This document shows positions 53,368-61,236 of a DNA stretch of 63,479 nt, piece by piece. The notes below the pieces were generated by a model, which was not told the DNA's origin, did not search any database, and saw only the letters and a program-made list of their open reading frames with translations. This stretch comes from Embleya sp040605455 (GTDB lineage Bacteria; Actinomycetota; Actinomycetes; Streptomycetales; Streptomycetaceae). Every line of letters starts with the position of its first letter. Position 1 is the stretch's first letter. Position numbers and translations under genes: made by a program. The stretch covers positions 1-63,479 of the forward strand of contig NZ_JBEXCV010000036.1 of the NCBI RefSeq assembly GCF_040605455.1. The letters run 5' to 3'.

Positions 53368-53507
53368 CCCGCCGCACGCACCCCACCCGCTGCCGCCCCC
53401 GCACCCCGCGGAGGCGGCAGCGGCACATCGGGCCCCGCCGCACGCTGCCGGACGGGCCCGGGCCGACTCCCGGGGCGGTGTCGGGTCTGCGTCGGGGCCG
53501 GTGTCGA

Positions 53508-54392
53508 TCAGCCGTTGCCGGGTTTGCCGAACTCTTCGATCAGCACGGGATACTGCTCCCCGCCGTGTCCGGCGGCGATCGAACGGTCGGCCATCGCCTT
53601 GATCAACCTCGGCAGTTCGGCGTTGACCCCCAACGCCTCGCTCTCCTCGATCAGGTGTGCCATCGCCCGCGCGTCGGTCTCCAGGGCCGACACCTCGGCC
53701 GGGAAGGAGCCGCGGTCGATCTGCTCGGCGTACCCGGGCAACCATTCGGCCACTCCGACGGCGATCTGCCGCGCGAACGACGCGTACGTCGCGGCGTCGA
53801 CCCCGGCCGTCCGGACCAGGGCGGTGCCCTGGAGCCAGGCGTTCAGGACGCTCCACATCATGGCCAGGCCGGCCACGTCGTACAGGGACGCCAGCCCATG
53901 GTCCGCACCGAGGTAACCGACGGTCCCGAGCGCCTCAAGCGTCGACCGGTGTGCCTCGAAGTCCGACTGCGGCCCGCTCTGCAGAATCACCGCGTCGGCC
54001 GTCCCGATCCCCGACGGGATGGCCATGATGGCGCCGTCCAGGTAGCGGGCGCCGCGCTGCTCGGCCCATCGGGCGGCTTCCCGGGCCTGGGCCGAGTCGC
54101 CCGACGTGAGGTTGATCAACATCTTGCCGGCCGGCTCGACGGCGCTCGCGCCGAGCAGCTCGTACATGGCCGGGTAGTCGGTGACGCAGACGATCACCAG
54201 GGAACCCGCGTCGAGCGCGTCGCCGACCGTCGGCGCCATCCGGGCGCCCTCGGCCACCAATGTGTCGGCCTTGGAGGTCGTACGGTTCCACACGGTCGTG
54301 GGATGCCCGGCCCTCAGGAACGCGCCGGCGAGTGCCCGGCCCATCAGTCCGAGTCCGATGACGGTCACGGGAGTAGCGGTTTCGTTGTTCAT
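53508..54392 (-). CDS. NAD(P)-binding reductase (imine reductase/beta-hydroxyacid dehydrogenase type)
   Basis: 294 aa from ATG 54392. Rossmann start VTVIGLGLMGRALAGAFLRA, then TTVWNRTTSKADTL (Arg-x-x for NADPH), DYPAMYELLG, the GLASLYDVAGLAMMW helix typical of imine reductases, and AAGHGGEQYPVLIEE at the end. The divergent MerR regulator suggests induction by a small molecule. Substrate unknown. Confidence 0.85.
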   Translation of the reverse strand: MNNETATPVTVIGLGLMGRALAGAFLRAGHPTTVWNRTTSKADTLVAEGARMAPTVGDALDAGSLVIVCVTDYPAMYELLGASAVEPAGKMLINLTSGDSAQAREAARWAEQRGARYLDGAIMAIPSGIGTADAVILQSGPQSDFEAHRSTLEALGTVGYLGADHGLASLYDVAGLAMMWSVLNAWLQGTALVRTAGVDAATYASFARQIAVGVAEWLPGYAEQIDRGSFPAEVSALETDARAMAHLIEESEALGVNAELPRLIKAMADRSIAAGHGGEQYPVLIEEFGKPGNG

Positions 54393-54408
54393 GGCAGCAT
54401 CGTCAACG

Positions 54409-54430
54409 TTGATACCGGTGCGAAGGTCAA
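54409..54430. promoter_or_regulatory. MerR-type dyad between the reductase and merR
   Basis: TTGATACC...GGTCAA, an inverted repeat with slightly unequal arms centred between the two divergent starts. It is the likely operator of the MerR regulator. Confidence 0.5.
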
Positions 54431-54441
54431 GTGAGGTTTCG

Positions 54442-54849
54442 ATGCGAATCGGGGAACTGAGCCGCCGAACGGGCGTCAACGCCCATCAGTTGCGCTACTA
54501 CGAGGCCCAGGGTCTGCTGGAGGCGGACCGCCGCGCAAACGGCTATCGCGAGTACGACGAGAACGCGGTGCTGCGGGTGAAGCAGATCCGCCACCTGCTC
54601 GGTGCCGGCTTGTCCTCCGAGGACATCGCGTACTTGCTGCCCTGCGCGGTCGGAGAGGCCCCGGAGCTGCCCGGGTGTCCCGAGTTGCTGACCGCGATGC
54701 GCTCGCGGCTGCGGCGACTGGAGGATCAGCTGGACAGACTCGCCCGATCCCGCGACGCTCTCACCGCCTACATCGACGCGGCCGAGCAAACGGGCAGCGA
54801 GAGCTACCCACCCTTCGACGATGCCACCCTGGAGCCCGTCCCCGCCTGA
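54442..54849 (+). CDS. MerR-family regulator
   Basis: 135 aa from ATG 54442. The DNA-binding part is canonical: MRIGELSRRTGVNAHQLRYY, EAQGLLEADRRANGYREYDE. A coiled-coil dimerisation helix follows (MRSRLRRLEDQLDRLARSRD). Only one Cys pair-like region (LPCAVGEAPELPGC) is present, which may bind a metal or an electrophile. It probably activates the divergent reductase. Confidence 0.85.
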   Translation: MRIGELSRRTGVNAHQLRYYEAQGLLEADRRANGYREYDENAVLRVKQIRHLLGAGLSSEDIAYLLPCAVGEAPELPGCPELLTAMRSRLRRLEDQLDRLARSRDALTAYIDAAEQTGSESYPPFDDATLEPVPA

Positions 54850-54872
54850 GTAACCGGTGTAAGGCCACAACG

Positions 54873-54908
54873 ACGAAGGACCCGACCGCACGCGGTCGGG
54901 TCCTTCGT
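54873..54908. terminator. bidirectional terminator between merR and tRNA-Ser
   Basis: A 16-bp perfect stem (ACGAAGGACCCGACCG with its complement, loop CACG). It lies downstream of merR on the plus strand and of tRNA-Ser on the minus strand. Confidence 0.8.
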
Positions 54909-54924
54909 ATGTCCTGCTCAAGAG

Positions 54925-55011
54925 CGGTAGCGGTGGGATTTGAACCCACGGATAGCTTGCACCATCACACGCTTTCGAGGCGTGCTCCTTAGGCCACTCG
55001 GACACGCTACC
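54925..55011 (-). tRNA. tRNA-Ser (anticodon CGA)
   Basis: 87-nt class II tRNA on the minus strand. Acceptor GGTAGCG pairs with CGCTACC, discriminator G; D-arm GTGGCC...; anticodon loop in CACGCCTCGAAAGCGTG with CGA; long variable arm; T-arm GTGGGTTCAAATCCCAC. The CCA is not encoded. It is intact and differs from the tRNA-Ser(GGA) used as att site. Confidence 0.95.
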
Positions 55012-55021
55012 GAGAGAGAGC

Positions 55022-55552
55022 TTACCGGATGCCGGGGTGTGCTTCGTAACCGGTTTCCGGGGGGCGGGTATGGGTGAAGAAGTCGCGCAGGACGGCGGTG
55101 CACTGCGCCGCCGCGACGCCGCCGACCACCTCGGGGCGGTGGTTGAGGCCCCGGTCGCGCAGCACGTCCCACAGCGAGCCGGCGGCGCCGGCCTTGGGGT
55201 CCCACGCGCCGAAGACCACCCGGTCCACCCGGGCCAGCACGATGGCGCCCGCGCACATCGTGCAGGGCTCCAGGGTGACCACCAGGGTGCATCCGGACAG
55301 GCGCCACTCCCCGACGGCCTTGGCGGCCTCGCGCAGGGCGAGGATCTCCGCGTGCGCCGTCGGGTCGCCGTGCGCCTCGCGCTCGTTGCGGCCGCGGCCG
55401 AGCACCGCGCCGTCCGGGCCGAGCACCACGCACCCCACCGGCACATCCCCGGTGTCGACCGCCAGGGCCGCCTCGGCCAAGGCCAGCCGCATGGCCGGCT
55501 CGTACCGACGCAGTGCGGGGTCGAACCGGGGCTCGGGCACCGGCGGGGGCAT
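55022..55552 (-). CDS. tadA: tRNA-specific adenosine deaminase
   Basis: 176 aa from ATG 55552; a shorter start at 55492 (MRLALAEAAL) is possible. Zinc deaminase motifs: THAEILALRE (HAE) and LEPCTMCAGA (PCxxC). Length and sequence match TadA, which converts A34 to inosine in tRNA-Arg(ACG). It follows, 5 bp away, the gene for a deaminase-associated protein. It is adjacent to a tRNA gene by position only. Confidence 0.9.
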   Translation of the reverse strand: MPPPVPEPRFDPALRRYEPAMRLALAEAALAVDTGDVPVGCVVLGPDGAVLGRGRNEREAHGDPTAHAEILALREAAKAVGEWRLSGCTLVVTLEPCTMCAGAIVLARVDRVVFGAWDPKAGAAGSLWDVLRDRGLNHRPEVVGGVAAAQCTAVLRDFFTHTRPPETGYEAHPGIR

Positions 55553-55557
55553 CGTGC

Positions 55558-56025
55558 TCAGCGGACCGTCTCCAACTCGTCCGCGCAGCCCAGGCGTTCC
55601 GCTATCACCGCGATGGCGTCCGCCGGCAGACCCGCCTCGCCCGCGAGGTCGGCAAGCAGTTGAGCCGACACCCCCAGGTCCACGAGCACCGTCTCGTCGC
55701 CGGCGGGGCCGGGCGGCAGCACGGCCTCGTCGTCCTCCTCCAGGCCGTCCAGCACGTCGGCCGTCAGCAACGCGTCCGCGTAGGCGCTACGGGACACCGC
55801 GGCCACGTCGGAGACGTAGATGCGCGGATCCTCCTCACCGTCCACTCGGACGACCGCGAACCAGGTGTCCTCCTGTTCGACGAACAAAAGCACCGGCTCG
55901 TCGTCCACCGCCGCCGACCGTGCCAGCGCGGTCATCCCCGCCGAGTCCTCGACGTCGTCGAGGTCGGCTTCACGGGCCTCCCACTGCTCGTCTGTACGCA
56001 CGAGCACTGCGGCGAAGTACGCCAC
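55558..56025 (-). CDS. tRNA adenosine deaminase-associated protein
   Basis: 155 aa from GTG 56025 behind GGAGAGTCCC, chosen over an ATG 42 nt upstream that has no Shine-Dalgarno. Acidic protein: VAYFAAVLVRTDEQWEAREA, DDEPVLLFVEQEDTWFAVVR, DDDEAV-like runs. It is found upstream of tadA across Streptomyces under this name; no biochemical role is known. Confidence 0.75.
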   Translation of the reverse strand: MAYFAAVLVRTDEQWEAREADLDDVEDSAGMTALARSAAVDDEPVLLFVEQEDTWFAVVRVDGEEDPRIYVSDVAAVSRSAYADALLTADVLDGLEEDDEAVLPPGPAGDETVLVDLGVSAQLLADLAGEAGLPADAIAVIAERLGCADELETVR

Positions 56026-56150
56026 GGGACTCTCCAAGATCGTTCGCTTCGGCGTTGTCCCTCGCATCGTGGCAGATATCGGACCACCACGACGGGAATT
56101 GGCGCACGTAGACGGGCAAGGTCGCCGAGACGATCAAGGGACGGCCGGTT

Positions 56151-56339
56151 TCAGTAACGGAACGTACGCATCCGCATCATCTGCCGTAGCCGCTCATTGC
56201 GCACGCGTCGCGGTTGGATGCGGGCCCGCAACTCGCGCGCCTCGGCCAGTTCTCGCAGGAAAAGGGTGCGTCGGCGTCGGCGCGCCGCCTCCTCCTCGCG
56301 GCGCTCGGCCGCCGTCGTTCGAGGTTCCCGACTCTCCAT
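56151..56339 (-). CDS. small conserved basic protein
   Basis: 62 aa from ATG 56339. Highly charged: ERREEEAARRRRRTLFLREL, AEARELRARIQPRRVRNERL, ending MRMRTFRY. It resembles small nucleic-acid-binding-like proteins near upp in streptomycetes. No function known. Confidence 0.5.
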   Translation of the reverse strand: MESREPRTTAAERREEEAARRRRRTLFLRELAEARELRARIQPRRVRNERLRQMMRMRTFRY

Positions 56340-56593
56340 CACCACGCCCCAGGGCTCGAAACGCCGCCGAAACCAACGTGGCTGTAGTTCCCGGGACACG
56401 CCGGCTCAGTCATCACACCGGCATGTCACGCCGAATGTGTGTTCGCAAATGGGTGCAACGAACGCAATTCGCCCGACATTCCCCGCATACACGCGAGTCG
56501 GGCCGATCGACCGGGCGGCGAATGCCGCCGAACACGCCCCGAAACCGACAACCCGGCAGGGTCGCCGCCAGGCCAAACGGCTAATGTCGCACC

Positions 56594-57235
56594 ATGCGGA
56601 TTCACGTCGTCGACCATCCTCTGGTGGCCCACAAGCTCTCCACCCTGCGCGACCGGCGCACCGACTCGCCGACCTTCCGGAGGCTCGCCGACGAACTGGT
56701 CACGCTGCTCGCCTACGAGGCAACCCGAGGCGTACGCGTCGACCCGGTGGCGATCAGCACGCCGGTCAGCGAGACCACCGGCGTCAAGCTCTCCTACCCG
56801 CGTCCGCTGGTGGTCCCGATCCTGCGGGCCGGGCTGGGCATGCTCGACGGCATGGTGCGGCTGCTGCCGACGGCCGAGGTCGGATTCCTGGGCATGATCC
56901 GCAACGAGGACACCCTCGAACCGTCGACCTACGCGACCCGGATGCCGGACGACCTCAGCGGCCGGCAGGCGTACGTCCTCGACCCGATGCTCGCCACCGG
57001 CGGCACCCTGATCGCGGCCACCAAGCTGCTCCTGGACCGCGGCGCGCACGACGTGACCGCGATCTGCCTGCTCGCCGCGCCCGAGGGCGTCAAGGTGATG
57101 CAGGAGGCGTTTCAGGACACCGAGGCCAACGTCACCGTCGTGACCGCCTCGATCGACGAGCGGCTCAACGAGCACGGCTACATCGTCCCGGGCCTGGGCG
57201 ACGCGGGCGACCGGCTGTACGGCACCGCCGGGTAG
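56594..57235 (+). CDS. upp: uracil phosphoribosyltransferase
   Basis: 213 aa from ATG 56594. PRPP-binding motif AYVLDPMLATGGTLIAATKL, uracil-binding end GYIVPGLGDAGDRLYGT, and LVVPILRAGLGMLDGM in the middle. Converts uracil and PRPP to UMP in pyrimidine salvage. Single gene, in the usual core context. Confidence 0.95.
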   Translation: MRIHVVDHPLVAHKLSTLRDRRTDSPTFRRLADELVTLLAYEATRGVRVDPVAISTPVSETTGVKLSYPRPLVVPILRAGLGMLDGMVRLLPTAEVGFLGMIRNEDTLEPSTYATRMPDDLSGRQAYVLDPMLATGGTLIAATKLLLDRGAHDVTAICLLAAPEGVKVMQEAFQDTEANVTVVTASIDERLNEHGYIVPGLGDAGDRLYGTAG

Positions 57236-57553
57236 TAGGGCCCGCCCGGCGGATCTCCGTGCGCCCGGCTCGACCCCGGCGCCCACCTGCGGGTACGGCC
57301 GTCCGGGGCGGATCGCGGCCGGGCATCCCCGGCGGGACCAAGGCCCTTCCACGTCAGGCCGAACGCCGGATGCGCGGCGGCACACCTCGGCGCATGCTGG
57401 AAGTGTGCCCGGGGCTGGGCAGGAGCCCCGCAGGCACCCCGGGACTGTTTGCCGATGCTGCGAAGGTACGACCCACCTTTGCTCCGGCGGGGGTCCCACA
57501 GGGGAGAGTGAGTGGCCGGTCCCCCCGCGGCTGCTCCCTCTCCCCTATTGTTT
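57236..57553. other. 318-bp gap upstream of a small membrane protein
   Basis: No gene seen. It should contain the promoter of the 55-aa protein and PH-domain gene. No strong terminator hairpin after upp is obvious. Confidence 0.4.
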
Positions 57554-57577
57554 CTCCCCGATACCTCATTCGGGGAG
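57554..57577 (+). promoter_or_regulatory. hairpin that sequesters a ribosome binding site
   Basis: CTCCCCGA at 57554-57561 pairs with TCGGGGAG at 57570-57577, an 8-bp stem with 8-nt loop. The right arm is the Shine-Dalgarno GGGGAGG (57572-57578) for the ATG at 57586, so folding would block initiation. Confidence 0.5.
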
Positions 57578-57585
57578 GCGGGGAG

Positions 57586-57753
57586 ATGCAGGCGCAGACC
57601 AAAAGAATCCTGACGCTGCTCCTGATCGTTTTCGTCATCTATACGATCATCGCCACGCCGGAAAAGGCTTCCGACCTGGTCGCGCAGTGGTTCCAGGCCA
57701 TGTCGTCCGCCGCCAAGTGGTGCGGCGATCAGATCAGCGGCTGGACGAGCTGA
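57586..57753 (+). CDS. 55-aa single-pass membrane protein
   Basis: From ATG 57586. MQAQTKRILTLLLIVFVIYT then IIATPEKASDLVAQWFQAMS and AAKWCGDQISGWTS: one N-terminal membrane helix and an amphipathic tail. It lies just upstream of the PH-domain gene and is probably co-transcribed with it. Confidence 0.65.
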   Translation: MQAQTKRILTLLLIVFVIYTIIATPEKASDLVAQWFQAMSSAAKWCGDQISGWTS

Positions 57754-57770
57754 GGCGCGCACGTCGAGAG

Positions 57771-58295
57771 GTGGGGGCGGGACCGGTCACCGGCTCCACC
57801 GTCGACCCACACGCGATACGCAGGTACCTGCTGCCCACCGAAGTCTGCGCGATAGCGGTGCGCCGGCACTGGGCCATCATCCTGCGCCCGCTGGCGACCA
57901 CCGCCCTCGGGCTGGCCTTCCTCCTCGTGCTGCTGTGGTACTTCCCGGCCGAGAACCTGGCCGTGCACTACGGCGTGTGGCCGATCGGGGCGGGACTCCT
58001 GCTGTGGTGCTCGGGGCACGTACTCACCTGGCGCAACGACTACTTCATCGTGACCGACAAGCGGATCATCCTGGCCACCGGGCTGATCGCCAAGCGGGTC
58101 AACATGATGCCGCTGACCAAGGTGACCGACATGAGCTACCGGCGCACTCCGGGCGGCCGAATACTCGGGCACGGGACGTTCGTGATGGAGTCCGCGGGGC
58201 AGGATCAACCCCTCAAGGAGGTCGGGTTCGTCCCCCGACCCGACGCCGTCTACCTGAAGGTGTGCGATCAACTGTTCGGTCCCGACGTCGACTAA
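57771..58295 (+). CDS. PH-domain (bPH_2) membrane protein
   Basis: 174 aa from GTG 57771 (weak Shine-Dalgarno). Two membrane helices (IILRPLATTALGLAFLLVLL; LAVHYGVWPIGAGLLLWCSG) precede a bacterial PH domain (WRNDYFIVTDKRIILATGLI, MMPLTKVTDMSYRRTPGGRI, GHGTFVMESAGQDQPLKEVG). This layout is common in actinobacteria; exact role unknown. Confidence 0.85.
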   Translation: MGAGPVTGSTVDPHAIRRYLLPTEVCAIAVRRHWAIILRPLATTALGLAFLLVLLWYFPAENLAVHYGVWPIGAGLLLWCSGHVLTWRNDYFIVTDKRIILATGLIAKRVNMMPLTKVTDMSYRRTPGGRILGHGTFVMESAGQDQPLKEVGFVPRPDAVYLKVCDQLFGPDVD

Positions 58296-58543
58296 TCGAC
58301 ACGACCGGCGAGTAACACGAAACGGCTGGTAAAACCTCGAAATGTCTTTGCGGTGATTTGCGGCTTTCGTACTGTCGACATGCCGCTAGATACACCCGCA
58401 TCACCTGACAAATCGGGGATGTCGCAAGGGGTTTGGAGCGGTGACCCTCGCCGGTAAGGGGGTACCGAACGACGGCTGCCGTTCCACCATGGCCGGCAGC
58501 GGCCAGGTTCCGCTCCAGGACCGACGAGGAGGTGGGCTCTCCA

Positions 58544-59425
58544 GTGCTGCTGCGAGATGCTTCCCACGAGGGCACGGCCGGCTCGACCGCCGACCGCGCC
58601 GCGCCCGCGCGCCTTCCCCGTACCGGCACCCCCCGCGTCCGCGCGGTCAGGGGCTCCGGCACCGACACCCCCCAGGACACGCGTACGCTGTCCCGAACCC
58701 TCCTGCTCCGCCTCACCGATGTCGTCGAGGGATCGGCCGAGCACGCCTACGTGCGCAGCACCCTGGTCGAGCTGAACCTGCCCCTGGTGCGCTTCGCGGC
58801 CAACCGCTTCCGCAGTCGCACGGACCAGTACGAGGACGTGCTCCAAGTGGGCACCATCGGGCTGATCAAGGCGATAGACCGCTTCGACCCGCATCGCGGC
58901 GTCGAGTTCCCCACCTACGCGGTGCCGACCATCATCGGCGAGATCAAGCGCTTCTTCCGGGACACCTCGTGGAGCGTGCGGGTGCCCCGCCGGCTCCAGG
59001 AGCTGCGCCTGGCCCTGGCCGAGGCCACCGAGCAGTTCAACCACAAGTACGACCGCGCCCCGACAGTGGTCGAGCTCGCCAAGCACCTGAACCTGACCGT
59101 CGAGGAGACCCTCGAGGGCATGGAGGCGGCCAACGCCTATTCGCCCGCGTCGCTGGACGCCCACGACCTCGACGACGATCGCGACAACGCGCTGATCGCC
59201 CGGCTGGGACAGGAGGACGAGGCGCTCGACGGCGTCGAATACCGCGAGGCGCTGCGACCGCTGTTGGCTCGAATGAGTCCGCGTGACCGGCAGATCATCA
59301 TGCTGCGCTTCTTCGGCAACATGACGCAGTCGCAGATCGGCGAGCGGCTGGGTATCTCGCAGATGCACGTGTCCCGCCTGCTCGCCCGCGCGCTGGCGCG
59401 CCTGCGCGCCGATCTGTCCGCCTGA
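58544..59425 (+). CDS. SigB/F/G-family RNA polymerase sigma factor
   Basis: 293 aa from GTG 58544 (AGGAGG 11 nt upstream; GTG 58532 is too close to that site). Region 2 is visible as QYEDVLQVGTIGLIKAIDRF, GVEFPTYAVPTIIGEIKRFF; region 3 LQELRLALAEATEQFNHKYD; region 4 ITQS-like QSQIGERLGISQMHVSRLLA. It is a Streptomyces stress/differentiation sigma of the SigF type. No anti-sigma gene is next to it here; the orphan ATP-binding protein at 6152 is far away. Confidence 0.9.
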   Translation: MLLRDASHEGTAGSTADRAAPARLPRTGTPRVRAVRGSGTDTPQDTRTLSRTLLLRLTDVVEGSAEHAYVRSTLVELNLPLVRFAANRFRSRTDQYEDVLQVGTIGLIKAIDRFDPHRGVEFPTYAVPTIIGEIKRFFRDTSWSVRVPRRLQELRLALAEATEQFNHKYDRAPTVVELAKHLNLTVEETLEGMEAANAYSPASLDAHDLDDDRDNALIARLGQEDEALDGVEYREALRPLLARMSPRDRQIIMLRFFGNMTQSQIGERLGISQMHVSRLLARALARLRADLSA

Positions 59426-59446
59426 GCGGCCCGGCCTCGACCACTG

Positions 59447-59485
59447 CCGGCAAGGCCCCTGACGGATCGTCAGAGCCCTTGCCGG
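59447..59485 (+). terminator. terminator after the sigma factor gene
   Basis: CCGGCAAGG...CCTTGCCGG outer stem and CTGACG/CGTCAG inner stem. It also faces the 3' end of the phosphatase on the minus strand, so it can serve both. Confidence 0.7.
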
Positions 59486-59523
59486 GCGGCAGGTCGAGGC
59501 CGGGCGCGCGGTCGTCCGCCTGC

Positions 59524-60684
59524 TCAGAAGGTGAGCAGCTGCGCCCGGAGCTTGAGTTCGGTGATCGGGTCGATGTTCAGACCCTTGCGCAGGTAATCGT
59601 CGAACGAGCCGTACTTCTTCTGCACCTGGGTGAACGCCGTGTCCAGGTACGACTTCTGCACGTACAGAAGCGGGTCCATCAGGGTCGGGTCCTGCATCAG
59701 GCCGGCGGCCTTGAGACCGGCCTTCGTGCCCTCGTTGCGGGCCCGGAGGTTGTCGTTGCTGGCGAGGTAGTCGGCGTAGACGGTGGCGTCGTCGACCCCG
59801 ACCGCCTTGAGGATGATCGCGGTCATCCACCCGGTGCGGTCCTTGCCCGCCGTGCAGTTGTAGATCACCGACTTGCCGTCCGCGATGTCCCGCAGCACGG
59901 TGGTGAACTGTGCGCGCTGGGCCGGGTCGTCGACGAAGCCCCGGTAGATGTTCTCCAGCGCGGCCGCGGCCTTGCCGTCGCCCAGCAGTTCCTGCTGCTT
60001 GATCGGGTCCCGGCTACCCACTGCGGCGTTGGTGATGTTGGTCAGGTTGCCGTCGGCGATCGGCAGGTTCTTGATCGGAGTGCCGGCGGGCAGCTTGTTC
60101 GCGCCGTTTCCGGCGATCTCGGTGTCCGTGCGGAAGTCCGCGGACTCGTCCACGCCCAGGCTCGCGAGCCGGGCCACGTCCGCGTCGCTCGCCTTGCCGA
60201 GCGCGTCGGTGCGGAAGACCTGGCCGTACTTGACACTCAGGCCCCAGTCGGTGCGATAGCCGCCGATGTCGCGGGCGTTGGGCGCGCTCCGCAAACCGAG
60301 CGAGCGCGGCGCGGTGACCACGCCGACGAACGGGCCGGCCGGGGTGACGTTGAAGTACCAGCGCTGCGCCGGGTCCAGGCCGGACACGGTCAGCGAGTTG
60401 CCGTCGGCGGTGCCGACGAGCCGGGTGAAGCGGTCCACGTCGGTGGACGCGTACACGCGCATCGGGCCAGGCCAACGGTCGGTCCAGGTGATCGTGTACG
60501 TACCGTCCGCGTTGGCCACGGCCGAAGCGCTCGTGACGATGCCGAGACCGCCTCGGGCCGAGACGTTGGCCTCGCTGTTGCCCGCGTCGGCCGTGGCCTG
60601 GGACGTGGTCACCGCGACGGAGCCGCCGAGCGTGAGCGCCGCCGTCACGGCGATGGTCGCGAGGCGGGTGGTGCGTATGCGCAT
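59524..60684 (-). CDS. secreted tyrosine-protein phosphatase (Y_phosphatase3 family)
   Basis: 386 aa from ATG 60684. Signal peptide MRIRTTRLATIAVTAALTLG followed by an AxA site (ATADA). A fibronectin-like N-terminal domain (GTYTITWTDRWPGPMRVYAS) precedes the phosphatase: ARDIGGYRTDWGLSVKYGQV, VIYNCTAGKDRTGW (Cys-x5-Arg loop), and the last helices. It is exported and acts on phosphotyrosine, phosphoserine or phosphoinositide-like substrates. Convergent to the sigma factor gene. Confidence 0.85.
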   Translation of the reverse strand: MRIRTTRLATIAVTAALTLGGSVAVTTSQATADAGNSEANVSARGGLGIVTSASAVANADGTYTITWTDRWPGPMRVYASTDVDRFTRLVGTADGNSLTVSGLDPAQRWYFNVTPAGPFVGVVTAPRSLGLRSAPNARDIGGYRTDWGLSVKYGQVFRTDALGKASDADVARLASLGVDESADFRTDTEIAGNGANKLPAGTPIKNLPIADGNLTNITNAAVGSRDPIKQQELLGDGKAAAALENIYRGFVDDPAQRAQFTTVLRDIADGKSVIYNCTAGKDRTGWMTAIILKAVGVDDATVYADYLASNDNLRARNEGTKAGLKAAGLMQDPTLMDPLLYVQKSYLDTAFTQVQKKYGSFDDYLRKGLNIDPITELKLRAQLLTF

Positions 60685-61236
60685 GCGGTTGTGCTCCCGA
60701 AGAGGAAGTGTTCGTGAGCGCGCGGGAACCACCTGGAAAACAACCGGTCGTTGCTACCGCGCGACGAGCACCACTGTAGTGATGACCAGGCCACTTGCTC
60801 CAGACGGTGCCGTATGGAGAGACGAACGCATCACCGAGGAGGATCGAGCGCATCCGCACCGGCCCCTCACCCGGGCCGCCGACCGGCACTCCAACCACCC
60901 GTATTTTCGGGCAACTTCGCCCCCCGGATCACCGACCTGCCCGATCCGGGACATCCGCGGTCGCGACGGGGAACGCCGACCCGGTGCCCGAGAGTTTCCC
61001 TGATACGTCGTCAAGTGGGGACCGAGCATCGGGATTGCGGGTAGGAGCCCGCCATCCGCACAGTGGGCGGGGCGACCCTGGGGCAAAGTGGGGACCAACG
61101 CGCGCGCGTGCGCACACGGGCACGGGCCGTGCACGCTATACCTGTTGATACTTGTCGCACGGGTGGGGAGACGGTACGCCCACCGGCGACACGACGGGAC
61201 CGGCTCGCCGGCCGGCCCGAGGCGAAGGAGGAAGCC
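60685..61236. other. 552-bp divergent non-coding region
   Basis: Lies between the divergent phosphatase and PP2C genes and should hold both promoters. I see no gene and no clear operator. Confidence 0.4.

Noticed and set aside
58431..58465. SigB-type promoter (GTTT...GGGTAC) before the sigma factor gene
   Set aside because: The spacer is 25 bp, too long for the 14-16 bp consensus.
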